This document shows, one piece after another, positions 6,189-6,312 of a DNA stretch of 6,312 nucleotides. The stretch spans positions 1 through 6,312 of the forward strand of contig JAEZJL010000220.1 in assembly GCA_023415815.1 (NCBI GenBank), read 5' to 3'. The translations under genes were made by a program, and so were the position numbers. The stretch comes from Bacillota bacterium. GTDB taxonomy: Bacteria; Bacillota; Clostridia; Acetivibrionales; DTU013. The notes under the pieces are model-generated. The model was not told where the DNA came from and made no database searches. It saw only the letters and a program-made list of their open reading frames with translations. Every line of letters starts with the position of its first letter. Position 1 is the first letter of the stretch.

Positions 6189-6312
6189 AAGTGACAAAAC
6201 TCTTGACCAATGTCTGAGCCATCAGGTTCCAGCCGTCCACCAGTATGAAAAGCATTATCTTGAAGGGCAGAGATATCATGACCGGCGGCAGCATCATCAT
6301 ACCCATGGACAT
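6187..6312 (-). CDS. fliP: FliP, flagellar export gate protein; C-terminal 41 residues only
   Basis: Partial: the gene enters from the right edge and only its 3' end is present, 41 codons plus TAG (a full FliP is usually over 210 residues). My translation contains MGMMMLPPVMISLPFKIMLF and then ILVDGWNLMAQTLVKSF, the conserved last membrane segment and tail of FliP. FliP forms the pentameric core of the export channel with FliR and FliQ. The first codon in the window happens to be ATG, but it is internal to the gene, not a start. It is followed by fliQ after 12 bases. Upstream, outside the window, fliO and C-ring or chemotaxis genes would be expected from the Bacillota operon layout; that is inference. 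Confidence 0.93.
   Translation of the reverse strand: MSMGMMMLPPVMISLPFKIMLFILVDGWNLMAQTLVKSFVT

Overview
This window is a single minus-strand block of bacterial flagellar export and placement genes. Read in transcription order, from the right edge to the left, it runs fliP (3' end only) - fliQ - fliR - flhB - flhA - flhF - flhG (5' part only). Every base outside the short spacers is accounted for by these seven genes, and no gap exceeds about 106 bases. I see no RNA gene, mobile element, CRISPR array or prophage.

The order matches the fla/che operon of motile Bacillota. Several features point to Clostridia or a close relative: the FlhB N-terminus (ERINLQLFA, then EKTEKATPKKRQDARKKGQV), frequent ATA and AGG codons, TTG start codons, and strong purine-rich Shine-Dalgarno sequences. 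I cannot name a genus from this window.

The right part (about 3995-6312) encodes the export gate. FliP, FliQ and FliR build the membrane channel and FlhB is the autocleaving substrate-specificity switch. These genes are packed tightly: spacers of 12 and 9 bases, then a 4-base ATGA overlap between fliR and flhB. The middle (1864-3888) is flhA, the large gate subunit whose cytoplasmic domain forms the docking ring for chaperone-substrate complexes. It is set off on both sides by spacers of roughly 100 bases (3889-3994 and 1772-1863), which are the only places with promoter-like or structured sequence. The left part holds flhF (SRP-type GTPase) and flhG (MinD-type ATPase), overlapping by one base (TGATG). 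Together they set where, and how many, flagella are built; the FlhG N-terminus keeps the DQAxxLR element known to stimulate FlhF.

All seven genes look intact apart from the two cut by the window edges. I found no convincing new biological system. The points most worth checking are in the two spacers around flhA. Each carries promoter-like hexamers and a short ORF whose stop codon overlaps the next gene's start codon. Start-site questions at fliR and flhA, and a phage-capsid-like N-terminal peptide on FlhB, are also listed.
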